Positions 29,600 through 40,479 of a DNA stretch of 64,000 nucleotides are shown here, piece after piece. A program made the position numbers and the translations under genes. Within the stretch, counting starts at the first letter, position 1, and every line of letters begins with the position of its first letter. Source of the stretch: Isochrysis galbana. Lineage: Eukaryota > Haptophyta > Isochrysidales > Isochrysidaceae. The stretch lies in assembly GCA_018136815.1 (NCBI GenBank), contig CM030936.1, positions 1,285,694-1,349,693 on the forward strand, read 5' to 3'. The notes under the pieces are model-generated. The model saw only the letters and a program-made list of their open reading frames with translations, was not told where the DNA came from and ran no database searches.

Positions 29600-30640
29600 A
29601 GCTCGACTACGTGGGTACGTGACGGCTTACGTAGCTATCTTGATCTCGGATACAACAGCATTGATGACGAGGGGATGAGAGTCTTTGCCGAGGCCATCTC
29701 CAAGGGGGCCTTGAACAAGCTCAAAGAACTCGATCTCGAGTTTAACAGGTTCGGTGACGAGGGGATGAAGGCATTTGTTGAGGCCGTCTCCAAGGGGGGG
29801 GGCTTGAACAATCTCAAGTATCTCAATCTGCGGTGTAACGAGATTGGTGATGAGGGGATGAAGGCATTTGCTGAGGCTTTATCCAAGGGGGCACTGAAGA
29901 ACCTCAAGAGGCTCTCCACTGGGTTGGGGCTGTGTGACGTGGAGGAGTTCATAATTCGCATGGCAGATTATGCTTGACGTGGGTTGGTCAGAAAGTTTGT
30001 ACTTGTCAATCTGAATTCTGTGGGGAGCATTGGGCATTCGACTCACCGAGGAGCTCGCCATTCCAAGGGTTCCTATCGATCTGTGGCTGCAACTGTCCGA
30101 CTCCAATGAGCTTCACCTCTGGCAACAGCTTGCGGCACAGACGACACGCATCAAGGGCCTGCGATGCACAGTAGGAGTCGCATCTCCTTTTCTGCAGATG
30201 CCAATCTTCCCAGAACTCCGTCACCTTTCATTCGAGAGCCCACCGCCCATGTACGCTTCTGAGGGACTCCAAGCGTTTGCTCACGCTCTGTCCTCGCTGG
30301 ACAAACTAAAGGTAAGACGTGTGGCTCGTTTATTTGTTTTGTGAAGCGTGCAATGCGGCGGAGCTTCGAGGTAACTCATTGGCAAAAACAAAACTCACTC
30401 AATTTTCTCACACACTACACATTGATAGAAGCACCGCATCCGCCTAGAGTATAAAATACTCTGGATGCGACAGTACGTCCACAAATTTGGGTTCGACTCA
30501 AGCAGCCTCCTCAGGGAGTTGTTGCTCCCCCCCGGGTTGACCCCAACCGACGACGGCGGACTGATGCTGTCCAATGCTTCCGCCATAACCTGCATGGCAG
30601 ATTTAGAAGTGCCATATGGCCGAAAGAGAGGTAAGATGAA
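29600..30640 (+). pseudogene. Leucine-rich-repeat (RNI-type) gene remnant
   Basis: Repeats of the ribonuclease-inhibitor type are visible: YLDLGYNSIDDEGMRVFAEAIS, LKELDLEFNRFGDEGMKAFVEAVS and LKYLNLRCNEIGDEGMKAFAEALS (up to about 29910). The frame then ends in an unrelated tail. Further LRR-like pieces lie at about 30200-30312 (FPELRHLSFE..EGLQAFAHALSSL, followed by a donor-like gtaaga) and 30465-30640 (LRELLLPPGLTP). Upstream, the frame is broken near 29618 by about 20 nt bounded by gt..ag, too short for a usual intron. It may be a multi-exon gene with exons I cannot join, or a decayed one. LRR proteins of this type bind partner proteins; no partner is suggested here. Confidence 0.45.
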
Positions 30641-30919
30641 TTTTTTAAAGTTATCGTCCATTTTTGTTGTTATCCATTTCAATCGCTTGAGCTTGAGTAC
30701 TACGCTCCGGTACAACCAACGTGACACGTGAATGATGACATGTGAGGTCTGACTCGTGCCTTGCTTGTGCCTTGCTTGTGCTTTGTTCCTAAGAGTATTC
30801 AATCAATTCATGCATCACTATGTGCGCCGTAGCCCGTAGCCGTGTAGCCGTAGGTAGTAATAGTAATAAATAGATAGGTATAGGTACTCAATACTAGTAC
30901 TTACGCTAAGATTATAGCT

Positions 30920-31030
30920 GAGCGCAAGCGAAATATTGTCGAAATTTGGGGGGGGAAACGCGAAATATGGACGAAATATCGAACGAAATTTGGGCAGGTC
31001 TCAAACGAAACTCTGGCCTGTCCCTATCTG
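30920..31030. repeat. Dispersed A-rich repeat, related to 1080-1215
   Basis: cgaaatatcgaacgaaatttgggcaggt and ctctggcctgtccc echo the 1080-1215 segment. It adjoins the LINE fragment at 31040-31260. Confidence 0.4.
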
Positions 31031-31039
31031 TGGTCTGTG

Positions 31040-31265
31040 GCTCGGCGGTATCTGTTGCTGCTGGAGCGCGTGAAGGAGGGGTTCCGCGTCTTGCGATGTC
31101 TTCTCGCCGAAAAGCCACACGTAATAGCTCCGGAGTGAAGCCAAAATGGCACTATGTTCCGTAACAACATTGACCTCCTCTAGGGTCGGTTGTGGTTCGT
31201 CCCACTTCACCCCGGCAAACATCGCCGGAATGTCTCCATTGGCATGTCTGGGCGTGAATCTTTTT
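31040..31265 (-). mobile_element. LINE (family B) linker fragment
   Basis: The minus-strand translation FTPRHANGDIPAMFAGVKW..QPTLEE..AILASLRSYYVWLFGEKTSQ..LLHAL is the same protein segment as in the outer LINE at about 4280-4530, and is better preserved here. Only this segment is recognisable. Confidence 0.7.
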
Positions 31266-31850
31266 TGCCTGTTAATGAAAGCCCTCGCCTTGATGGCGAG
31301 GCGCGGACGAGGGCGTGCATGTGAGTGAAGGATGTCTTTAAACGGTCGAACGAGAACCAAGCGGATGCTTGTCGTGGTTCGTGGCAAGTAGCAAGTAGGA
31401 AGTATAGTCTCATTCGTCATTCGCTCATTTGGGGCACAATCTTGAGATAGAGAGAGAGTGAGAGAAGGGGAAGGGGAACGCGCTACATGACGACGACGCA
31501 CGTCACCACACCCCACAAAATTCAATCTACCAACACCACTCAATCATCAATCAACCAAAACAAAAGAACCGAGAAATAGAGCATCGAAGAGATACTTAGT
31601 AGAATTTGCTGACAGCCATGTCCATGTCCGCGTGTCGTGCGTCGTGCGTCGTCCATCGTGCGCATCAAGCATCACCATCAACCAAAACCAAAACCTAAAT
31701 AAATCTAACGTTAGCCTAACAACCAAGTTTTGTTCATTCGTCCGTCGGCAGAGGAATTCACATCCAGACGAATTTTGTGGAAAGTGGCATTTCGCATTTC
31801 TCCTATTACGAACATACTGATATCTATCATTTTTGAGCTCAACGTACATC

Positions 31851-31923
31851 GGGGACGTAGCTCAATCGGCAGAGCACCCGCTTCGCATGCGGGAGGCAGC
31901 GAGATCGAAACTCGCCGTCTCCA
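31851..31923 (+). tRNA. tRNA-Ala (anticodon CGC)
   Basis: A 73-nt cloverleaf. The acceptor ggggacg pairs with cgtctcc (one G-U) with discriminator A. The D arm is tagctcaatcggcagagc, the anticodon stem cccgc/gcggg with loop ttcgcat (CGC), and the T arm gcgag-atcgaaa-ctcgc. A-box and B-box-like internal promoters are present. There is no intron, and CCA is not encoded. About 60 nt downstream the sequence is T-rich, with a short T run suitable for Pol III termination. Confidence 0.93.
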
Positions 31924-31999
31924 TGTTATGTTTCTGCATTTTTTTATGTTTTTGTTTATCCCTCCCTCCTCTATGGACCAGGTTTGTTTGTCATGCACG

Positions 32000-33160
32000 G
32001 GATTTGTTTGTATCTCCTGCGTGAGGGCTCCATCCTGTCATTTTTGGAAACGGAGCATCTATCTATGTTGCTCTTTCCTCTATGCTCTATGTTAAATTGA
32101 AACACTCCACGCTCCTCACTCGTTTTGAGTTTTGAATTTTGAGGCTGTTTGATCTTTGACCGCCCTATGACCTATGAGTGGGTTTGGGAAAAAATGCGGC
32201 CGCTCCTGCTCGGAGGAGTCCCTCCTTGAATGAGAGCTGGCGAGTAGCTGATCTTCCCTCCAAAGTGTGGGTGCTCTTGTAGTTTTATACCAAAATGGGG
32301 GGGTGCGAGGGTGAAAAAAACAGACCTCAGGTTCCAGCACAGGTTGCACCTTCTCCTTCTCTGAGACTTCTGAGGCTCGTCAGCCACGCATTGGACGGCC
32401 GCGTCGGTGAGCTGGTCCTGGTTCTCGATGCCGAATTCGAGGGAGAGCGAATCCTGCGATCCTGCGAGGGGTGGATCTGGATGGTCAGGGTTGGGTCTCC
32501 GGAAGCTAGGGTCCAAGTGCTACAGCTATCAGCTATAGGTGGGAGGAACTCTGCCCTCTCACTCTGCGCGCGGAGGGGAAAATTTTGAAATTCTGCGCGC
32601 GGAGGGGAAATTCTGCACTCGCGGATGGGGAACTCCGTACTCAGTCGCGGAGGCAACTATCGTTATCGTTAACTCCCCACGCCGACACCGCCGGGGACAA
32701 TAAATAACCTGCTCATGGACACGCCACTGTCGCCGAAGCGCCCACGCTCGGAGGACACGCCCAGCCATGTGCGCGCGAGACGTCGCGCGAGCCAGCCCGC
32801 GAAGCACGCGGACGACACAACAAGGCAGCCATTGCTGGCTGCCATGCAGACCAGCCCACACACCCTCACCATCCACAACCATCCACAACACCTCACACAA
32901 GACTCCCTGACGGATCGAGCATGACCACTGGCTCGATGTGCGATGATTCGGAAAGGAAAAAACGATCGGCGCGATTCCCGTTCCAGACAAGATCGCCGAC
33001 AGATCGCCCTTTGATCGTCGTCCGTCGTCGTCTGGCCGGAGTGTTTGGGTTTGATTTTAGTCGAGTTATGTGAGAAAGTCGTGGGGCGAGAGTCGGGGTG
33101 TTTTCCTGGGTGTCTCTGTCCGTCGTCCTGTCGTCAGTCGTCATCCGTCGCTCTCGCTCT
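32000..33160. other. No confident gene; possible LINE ORF start at 32715
   Basis: The frame at 32715-32924 opens with MDTPLSPKRPRSE, similar to the LINE start at 7772 and the frame near 37893, so it may be a LINE 5' scrap. The rest has no recognisable domain. A short tandem of ttctgcgcgcggaggggaaa lies at 32565-32610. Confidence 0.3.
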
Positions 33161-33163
33161 CGT

Positions 33164-34208
33164 CCTAGATGTTAAACACAGGAACAGTGTGTTTCTACGG
33201 AAGTCAAAAACAGTGTTTTTCACCGTGTTTCTAGGAGACCCCCATGTCCGGAACAGAGGGTTGCGCGCTGCGTGCGCGCGCGCGCGCGGTGAGTGAGCGT
33301 GCGAGCGAGGCCATAGCCATAGCATAATCAATCCCGCCACCCGCCACCTGATTGCCTGGCCTCCCACGTGCACCACTACACCACTAGCTACCACCACCTA
33401 CCACCTACCACCTAGTTGGATGCAAGACAATCAATCATCAATCACAATCATGCTTGACAGTTACAATTACAATTACACTGCTCCCACAGGAACTACCGGT
33501 AGCTGTGAGCTGTGAGCCTACGGGAGATGGATATAAATATGTACTACCTCCGTTCCAAAACTGAGATGTGAGAGAGCCTTTGGGAAGCGAGGGCGGCGCC
33601 TAGAGAAGAGGAGGCACTAGATGGAAGGCCGGGGTGTGGGGAGGGTACATGCTGGCTTAACAAGGTGCTTTCGTTGAGGATGTTAACGAAAATCTAAAGC
33701 GCCCCACAACGTGTCAAAAACGGGCACTCTATTTACTGTCAGAAGCAACGTCACGACGATGCGGCAAGGCGCAAGGCGTGATGGTTTCCACCGGGAGGAC
33801 TGTTGGTGGTTGAGCTCCTCTTCTTGCGCCCCTTGCCTTGCCACTCATACTCGCCCCCAGTGCGAGCGCCGCGCTGCGGCGGCTCCACCACCTTCAGCCG
33901 CGCCATGCGGCCGCGAATGCCACGGGCCAAGAGCTTTCGCGCCAATCGTTCGCGTCAGCCGATTTGCAAACCCAGTCCACATTGAAAAACTGCCTATTTC
34001 AATCGTGTTTCGAGTGCTGAGCCCCCCCCCCCCTCACCCCATTAAGCCAGCATGTACCGGCAACCCCCCCATTGAAGTTGCGGTTTATTTATTTCAAGTT
34101 TTGGGGAGCTGTGAAAAGAAAACTGAAAATTTTTTCAGTTTTGGAACGGAGGTAGTATGTATAATACACTATATATGTATATGACCCGATGACCCGCTGT
34201 TTTCGGTA
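33164..34208. mobile_element. hAT-type MITE copy 1, right end lost, carrying a Tc1/mariner-type MITE
   Basis: 33164-33541 and 34158-34208 are nearly identical to 39419-39850. The left terminus cctagatgttaaacac is the same. The copy is interrupted at 33544 by another element and ends at 34208, where it joins a different dispersed repeat, so its right inverted terminus is missing. Its left flank gctctcgt has no partner. Confidence 0.75.
33544..34155. mobile_element. Tc1/mariner (Stowaway-like) MITE, 612 bp
   Basis: Perfect 21-bp terminal inverted repeats begin CTACCTCCGTTCCAAAACTGA (33544-33564, and reversed ending at 34155), flanked by TA on both sides (33542-33543 and 34156-34157). The paralogous site near 39797 is empty (aaatatgtgtgtataatac). 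Both TA duplication and the cTCCGTTCC terminus fit the Tc1/mariner superfamily. No transposase domain is recognisable inside. Confidence 0.85.
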
Positions 34209-34345
34209 CTGGCAACAAGGGCGAATGGACGAATGTAGGACACTACGACGGTGACTCGTGGCTAGCCTGCAAGGAGGGAACAAAGAAACGCAAACAACTT
34301 CTAAAACAAAAAGGTCGATCGCGGATGCGACAAAAAGTCGGGAGG
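34209..34345. repeat. Dispersed repeat, related to 55889-56010
   Basis: The stretch from ggcaacaagggcgaatggac through tagcctgcaaggaggg to aaaaaggtcgatcgcggatg is repeated at 55889-56010. Both copies are open in the same frame (SLQGG..ETQTTSKTKRSIADAT). It is part of an unidentified element. Confidence 0.6.
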
Positions 34346-34424
34346 GGCGTGACAAAAAAAGGGAACCTCGAGTTGCACCCTCTCGTCCGCCGTCCTCGCC
34401 CTCGCTCAAGCCCGCCTGCCCGCC

Positions 34425-34900
34425 TTCCTCTGCTGACGGGCTTCAGCCCGTCAGCACCTCTGGAGTCGTCTCCCCAGCCGCGCCTGCCGCCGGCATGCCT
34501 CCTTCCTCATTGCCCTCAGGCCCTATGGGCCACTCCAATTCGTCAATACCACTTATTAGTAACGGCGAAGGTCGGGTTCTTTCGTTCTTTCAAAGGTAAA
34601 AAAAACAACGCGAGAACATGGGGCTACACGCCCCGAGCAACAAACACATTCGGAAAATGATAAGCCCCCTGTATACTATAGACAAGGATTTCAACCTAGG
34701 AGCATCAGAGGACCTCTTGCAGGCGGCGAGAGGCCTGGACATACGGAACATCACCTAGGGTAGCCAAATCTCTTAATAGGAACCACACCGGAAATCAATA
34801 AAGAGCCTCACGTTATAAAAATGAGGAAAATCCGAGCCGAAACTAGATCAAGAGACGAGCCACAACCTCCCACCCCCTTCTCTCCAACTCCCGGCCGAAG
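34425..34900. other. Repeat (copy of 450-580) and unassigned sequence
   Basis: 34425-34550 repeats 450-580. 34600-34760 reads HAPSNKHIRKMISPLYTIDKD and later DFNLGASEDLLQAARGL, which may be retroelement coding, but no motif secures it. Confidence 0.35.
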
Positions 34901-35234
34901 CAGCGCGCGCGGCCTCCCTGGAACCAGCTTCTCCGCTAAAGAGGGAACTGGAGAAGGGGAAGGGGGTTGTTAAGGGTTAAGGTTGGGTAGTAGGGAGGTA
35001 CACTAGCAAGCTGCCTCACGCCGCATATGCATATGTAGCGGGAATTTTTAAGAAGATTTTTTTTCCATATCTTGATCGTTCAAACCCAACCCTATTCAAC
35101 TCCTCACTCATGGGGTTCACCTCTGCACAGGATCGCTGTCTGAGCCCGCCTGAATGTGTTTTAGACGCGCAGTGATAGAATCCTCGTCTCCACGAGCGCT
35201 CGCCTCTGGGCCGCACTCTCCCTTGCGGGGCTTC

Positions 35235-35705
35235 CCCCCCCCTCCCCTCGCCCCCCCCGCGCCCCCCCCCTCGCCCCCCCCCCCCCCCCCCCCCCGCGCG
35301 CCCTCCCCGCCCCGCCCCGCGTGGTTGGCCCTCCGCGGGGCGGGGCGGGGAGGGCGCGGGGGGGGGGGGGGGGGGCGAGGGGGGCGGGGGCGGGGGGGGG
35401 TGGGGGGAGGGGGGCGGGGCGGGGGCGAGGGGGGGCGGGGGAGGGGGGGTGGGGGGAGGGGGGCGGGGCGGGGGCGAGGGGGGGCGGGGGAGGGGGGGTG
35501 GGGGGAGGGGGGGCGGGGCGGGGGCGAGGGGGGGGCGGGGGAGGGGGGTGGGGGGCGCGCCCCGCGGCCTGCTCCCGCTCGCTCGCTCGCCCCCTCCCCC
35601 CCCCTCCCCCTCCCCCGCCCCCGCCCCCGCCCCCGCCCCGCGCTGCCCCCCCCCCCCCCCTCCCCCCTCCCCCTTCCCCCCCTCCCCTTCCCCCAGGCCC
35701 CTCAG
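35235..35705. repeat. Extreme G/C block with a long perfect hairpin
   Basis: A C-rich half (to 35320) and G-rich half (35335-35565) flank gtggttggccctcc. The arms 35297-35320 and 35335-35358 are perfect 24-nt inverted repeats, extended by C and G runs. The G-rich part repeats ggggcggggcgggggcga-type units and is followed by another C-rich block. All long frames across it are composition artefacts. It lies upstream of the GGNBP2-like gene. Confidence 0.9.
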
Positions 35706-35947
35706 CAAGCTTGTCCGCCAGCCAGCGAGCCACCCGCGCGCCGGCCCTGACACCTCCCCCCCGCACCCTTCCCCTCCCCTCTCCCTCCCATCCGTCTCCC
35801 GCATCCCTCCCCCTCTCCCCCACCCCCCCTGAGCGCCCCCTTCTTCCTCCCATACTCCCACTGCCTCTCTCGTTTGCCTTTGGCCCGTGAGGTGGGCTGG
35901 TGGCAGGCCGCCGACGGGGCGGGTGCGCTCCCTCCCGCGCCGCCTCC

Positions 35948-37359
35948 ATGAGCACCGAGCTCATTACGTGCCCCAAAGAGGAGATTCTGCGCCGACTGCA
36001 GCGGGAGACCACCTGCTCCGCCTGCTGCAACGCGCTCCGTGTGATGATGGAGCGCAAGCTGGCCGATCTCTCACTCCTCCGTGTCGTCGTTGAGCGTGAG
36101 GATGAGTCAGGGGCGTACGTGCTCAAGCACTCGCTCGCCACGCCAGACGGCATCGACGCAGCCTGCGCGCAATTCCCGCTCGGAGAGTGGCTCAAAAAGT
36201 GCCACCCTCTCAAGAGGGATAAGCGATGCCCCATGCACACCAACTCGCGGCATATCTTCAACCAGGCGGATTTGTGGGAGGATATGTGGGCTGAGCTCTC
36301 GTCCGCGCAGAAGGGCACCATCTGCACCGTGACTGCAGAGGAGCTCCACGACAAACTCTGGCAGCACTGCACTGACAAGCACCACCTTTGCAAGGACTGC
36401 CGCAACAATGTGATGTGGGCCTATGATAGGCTCACGAGGAAGTGCGCGCATAGTAGGCATACCGCCCGCCCACCAGCGCCGATTTCATCATTATGCCCGC
36501 CTGCGCGTCCACCATGCTCAACCTGCGCCCCATGTCCGCGTCGCGTAGGGAGCAAACACCAGTAGGGACCGAAGCCGAGCAGGAGGCAGAGCTCTCCAGC
36601 CTGCAGGCATATTTCGATCTGGACGCCTGCAGAGATGGTGCTATCTGCGTGCATTCGTCGGCCCTCCCCACCATCCTCTACCACTATGAAGACACGCTGG
36701 CCGAGGAGGCTGAGAGCTCTACAAAGGGGCGGCACGCGCCGACGAGGCAGGCAGGGCTCAGCGAGATGCTGTGCGTGGTTGGGCGCCTCCTGCTGCGAAA
36801 GGTGTTGACTAGCTACCAGACATCGCTGGAGGAGGAGCAAAACCAGCAGCTGTTGGTCCGATTAGTGCTTTCCTACTTCCAGACGCAGTCGCTCGAGCGG
36901 CGGGCTCAGCAGTGTGCAGAGTCGCTGCTCGAGGAGGACCTCGGCGCCAATGGTAAGACGTCAAAGCGGAAGCTCAAGAAGGAGCGGCAGAAGAAGCGGC
37001 AGGAGGCTTTGGGGGTAGAGGAGCAGCATGTTGCGTGGGACGAGCAGCAAGAGCTGGCGCTCTTGTCTCAGATGGGTTGGAGCAGAGCTGACGGCGGCGA
37101 CGCCATCACGCACGGCAGCAGGGGTGCGGGCGACGAGGATGCTAGCACAGGCATGGGGGGAGACGGCTCGCTCGCGCGTGCTGCCACGGAGGCGCTCGAC
37201 CTATCGAGTATGGAACTGACGGAGTCAGAGCAGCGCGAGTTCAACGAGCTTGCACAGCATAAGGGGCAACTCATGGAGCAGCGTCGGCAGATGCGCGAGG
37301 CGCTGAAACAGCGCTTTGAGGAGTTTTGTGTGCGTCGGGCCGAGTCGGCACTCAGTTGA
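35948..37359 (+). CDS. GGNBP2-like zinc-binding protein
   Basis: Two exons, 35948-36452 and 36563-37359. The 110-nt intron has donor CATA|GTAGGC and acceptor ACCAG|TAGGG, giving 433 residues. Visible motifs are ITCPKEEILRRLQRE, CSAC (CxxC), RCPMHTNSRHIF, then VTAEELHDKLWQHCTDKHHLCKDCRNNVMWAYDRL, which matches the Cys/His block of gametogenetin-binding protein 2. After the intron come CVHSSALPTILYHYED and LSEMLCVVGRLLLRKVLTSYQ, also GGNBP2-like, then a basic coiled region (SKRKLKKERQKKRQEA). The animal protein is a nuclear/cytoplasmic factor of unclear biochemical role, and homologues occur in many protists. ATG 35948 is preferred because homology starts at once; an upstream in-frame ATG at 35900 would add 16 residues. 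Unspliced frames end early, supporting the intron. Confidence 0.75.
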
Positions 37360-37807
37360 TACTCTTTCGGGCACCGAAAGTACCTACTCAATCCTCGACC
37401 CTCCACCCCAATCCCACCCTACCCTCAGCCACCCCAACACTGGGCGACTCAGCCCAGACGTGCAACTACCCATGCGCGCTGCTGTAGTCGCATAGGAGCT
37501 GCGGGAGACTTATTCGCGGCGTGGCGGCAGAACCTGCTCTGCAGCATGCTATTGATGCAACAATCATCAAGGTGTTGCCTCGCAGGCCGCCGCAGCATGG
37601 GCCGGCAGGGTGCGGCGCACGCAAAATGGACCCCCGCAATGGCAACTAATTTTCGATATGTGGTCGACAGCCGTTTGCTGTGTGCAATGTATTCAGTGTA
37701 AAAAAACTTTACAAACGTACCGTCACTTGCACGGTGCGAAGCAGAGTGCTTGTGTTACTTCCTACTACCCCACCCTTACCACATACCAACCCACAACCCA
37801 ACCATCT

Positions 37808-37960
37808 CTATCTCGTTACAACGATAGGTTCATGGAGCGCGCGACGCGCTCCCCTTTCCCGCCCACCCCGCCCCGACGAACAATCGGGCCATGACAGACT
37901 ATGCGCCGCCGAAGAGGCCGCGCGCAGGCAACCCAGCCTCTCAGCGTAGGTGCACGCGAG
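37808..37960 (+). mobile_element. LINE 5' fragment
   Basis: The leader cgttacaacgataggttcatggagcgcgcgacgcgctccc repeats the 5' region of the LINE copies at 7860-7800 (minus) and 20850-20900. A second ATG frame MTDYAPPKRPRAG carries the PKRPR motif seen at other LINE starts. It is truncated soon after. Confidence 0.6.
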
Positions 37961-37964
37961 CCCC

Positions 37965-39410
37965 GGCCCGTGCCTCCTCCATCTGAGAGCGGAGCCCGGC
38001 CAGAACCAGAACACCCGAAAAGGCCTGCCTCTGGGTCTGTCCCATTCGCGAATCGGAATCGACTCTCGTTAGAATTCTCTTTCACCGTTGGGCATTTATC
38101 GTTATAATTCTCTGCGTTCTCTGTTCTCTCGTTCTCGGTCAAAAGCTTCGCGTGGAGGCCTAGGACCTTTGCTAATGGAGCGCCCTCCTGCCTCTTGTTC
38201 TGAAAACTTGTCTCGAACAGAAGGGAAGTTTCCCCACCTTTCTTCCCCAGGCGCCCTCACCAACAAGTATAATTTGCCTTCTCCCCCGCGTCCCGCGTCC
38301 CTTTACACTTTACACTTTTTATTGCTTGCTTCGGGCTTCGGGTGGCAATCGAGTTCAATGCGTGCGACCTTTTCTGATCTCCCCCCAGGCCCTAGACACG
38401 CCTCATTTCTCTCGTCTTATAGTAGGTCTCTTTGAATCCTGCGTGGCAAGATTACCCTTCGTTTCCGTCATGATTATTTATGATGAGGCAAGAAGCAAGA
38501 AGCGTTCATTTGTCCCCCACCACCACCACCTCCCCTTCCGTTGCTAGTTGCTAGGTCTATTTGTCGCCTGGTCGCCTGGACGTATGTCACATGTGTATGT
38601 GATCTGCATGAGGACGAGGAAGTGGATGGAGCAGCCAAGGGAAAGGGACGTGAGGGTGACGATGTGAGCGGAGAGGTAGTAGATAGTATTAGATACCGGA
38701 CTCCTAGTAGGTAGTAGATGTTTGGCCTTGAAACTTTTTTTTCGGTTAGAAGTTGGGCTCTCCGGGCCTCCGGCGGCGGACTTTAGCGCGCTTGCTTTGG
38801 GGCGCCGCGGCTGCCGATTTCGACGCGGCTTGGGGGCGCGTCGCGCGCTCGATTAGCGTGGCTGGCTGGGCGGTTTCTGGCCTTTTCCTTTTCACATACG
38901 GCGGCTTGGGCCGGGCACCAGGTTGACGACCAAAACCGGTCTCGCAGCGCGCCCGGCGTCGTTTTGATTGAATTGGGTCTCTCCGAGATGCGAGATGATG
39001 GTGTATTTAGGCCTATTTTGCCGTTTTGGGGTTACGCTTCGTCGTGGGGGCTCCCGGGGGTGGGAGTGGGAGGGGGGGTTGGGTTTGGGGCCCAAACAAA
39101 GGGCAAAGGGCATCGAAAATGTGCTAGATGGGTGTTTTCCGGGGCTTCTACTCCTACCGCTTTACTTTGGTGTATAATTTGAATTTGTATATTTAATAAA
39201 TTATTTAATTGTATTTCCTCAATCCTCAATCCTTATTCTTATTACTTTTCCACATTTTTTTACACCCTTCGAAGTTAAAGTCGCCTCCGACCGCCCGCCT
39301 ACATACTCTAGGCTCTAGGGCGTCCCAGCTCGAATGCGAATGCAAGCTGCAAGCTGCACGTCTCGATGTGAAGCACGGCACAGGGGCAGGGTGCAGGGTG
39401 GTCTCCAAAC
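37965..39410. other. No supported gene
   Basis: Mixed-composition sequence without repeats of clear limits. Short frames only. Confidence 0.4.
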
Positions 39411-39418
39411 AACGCAAA

Positions 39419-39935
39419 CCTAGATGTTAAACACAGGAACAGTGTGTTTCTACGGAAGTCAAAAACAGTGTTTTTCACCGTGTTTCTAGGAGACCCCCAT
39501 GTCCGGAACAGAGGGTTGCGCGCTGCGTGCGCGCGCGCGCGCGGTGAGTGAGCGTGCGAGCGAGGCCATAGCCATAGCATAATCAATCCCGCCACCCGCC
39601 ACCTGATTGCCTGGCCTCCCACGTGCACCACTACACCACTAGCTACCACCACCTACCACCTACCACCTAGTTGGATGCAAGACAATCAATCATCAATCAC
39701 AATCATGCTTGACAGTTACAATTACAATTACACTGCTCCCACAGGAACTACCGGTAGCTGTGAGCTGTGAGCCTACGGGAGATGGATATAAATATGTGTG
39801 TATAATACACTATATATGTATATGACCCGATGACCCGCTGTTTTCGGTACTGTGTTTCACCGTGTTTCCAAAAAAGCCAAAAACAGTTGTTTTTGGTGTG
39901 TTTCTAGACCTGACCCACCGTGTTTAACATCTAGG
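39419..39935. mobile_element. hAT-type MITE copy 2, complete, 517 bp
   Basis: The termini cctagatgttaaacac and gtgtttaacatctagg are inverted repeats of 16 bp. They are flanked by a perfect 8-bp duplication aacgcaaa (39411-39418 and 39936-39943). An 8-bp duplication is the hAT signature. The interior has further gtgtttc/gaaacac repeats near both ends, a (gc)n stretch and no coding. It shares nearly all of its left 430 bp with 33164-34208. Confidence 0.85.
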
Positions 39936-40368
39936 AACGCAAATAGCGGCCTGTTTTTGGCTTTTCTAGTTCTAGAAACACGGCAACCTCGCGAACACGG
40001 CATGCTGCTAGGGAGGGCGTTTGAGGCACAGTGAGAACGGGCTGCTTGTGGCCTCCGTATAAGCAAGGTAAAACCGTGTTTACCATGTACATGTAGGCCG
40101 GCCGGCACGCACCCCTTTTCCCTTTTTGGGATTTAAGGCGTGTACTAGGATTAAAATAGCCTTGCATAGCAGAGAGGAGGGCGGGAAAAAGAGGGTGAGT
40201 GACGTGAGAGAGAGTGCGGAAGGGTGTGGGGAGGCACGTTTACGAGGAGAGTAAACTTGAGGAAGAGAAAGAAAGAGAAGAGAGAGCCGAGATCTCTCTC
40301 TCTCCCCCCCCCCCCCCCCCCCCCCCCCCTTCCCTCTCCCTCTCTCGTCGAGAACCGTCTGCGAGGCG

Positions 40369-40479
40369 ATGCTGGGCTCGCGTCTCTATTTAGTGGGCGC
40401 GCTGCCGTGGCTCGTGCTGTCGCCGCTGAATCTGCTCAAGCTGCTACTCAACACAGTCTCGCCGACCGCCCACCTCTGG
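40369..40479 (+). CDS. Putative first exon of a membrane protein
   Basis: ATG in context gaggcg after a (CT)n/poly-C leader. The 37-residue open stretch MLGSRLYLVGALPWLVLSPL..LLKLLLNTV is strongly hydrophobic and ends at a donor-like CTCTGG|GTGAGG followed by a G-run. Possible later exons include 40812-40903 (RDSTYVGYALLVATILLGMRVIV) and 40930-41190 (LLAMLLSPATGERIL, LFAAVTKLMVGVLLLNG), but joins could not be made with confidence. Family unknown. Confidence 0.3.

Noticed and set aside
35161..36408. 415-codon Gly/Pro/Ala-rich minus-strand ORF
   Set aside because: Runs through G/C homopolymers and is antisense to the GGNBP2-like exon.
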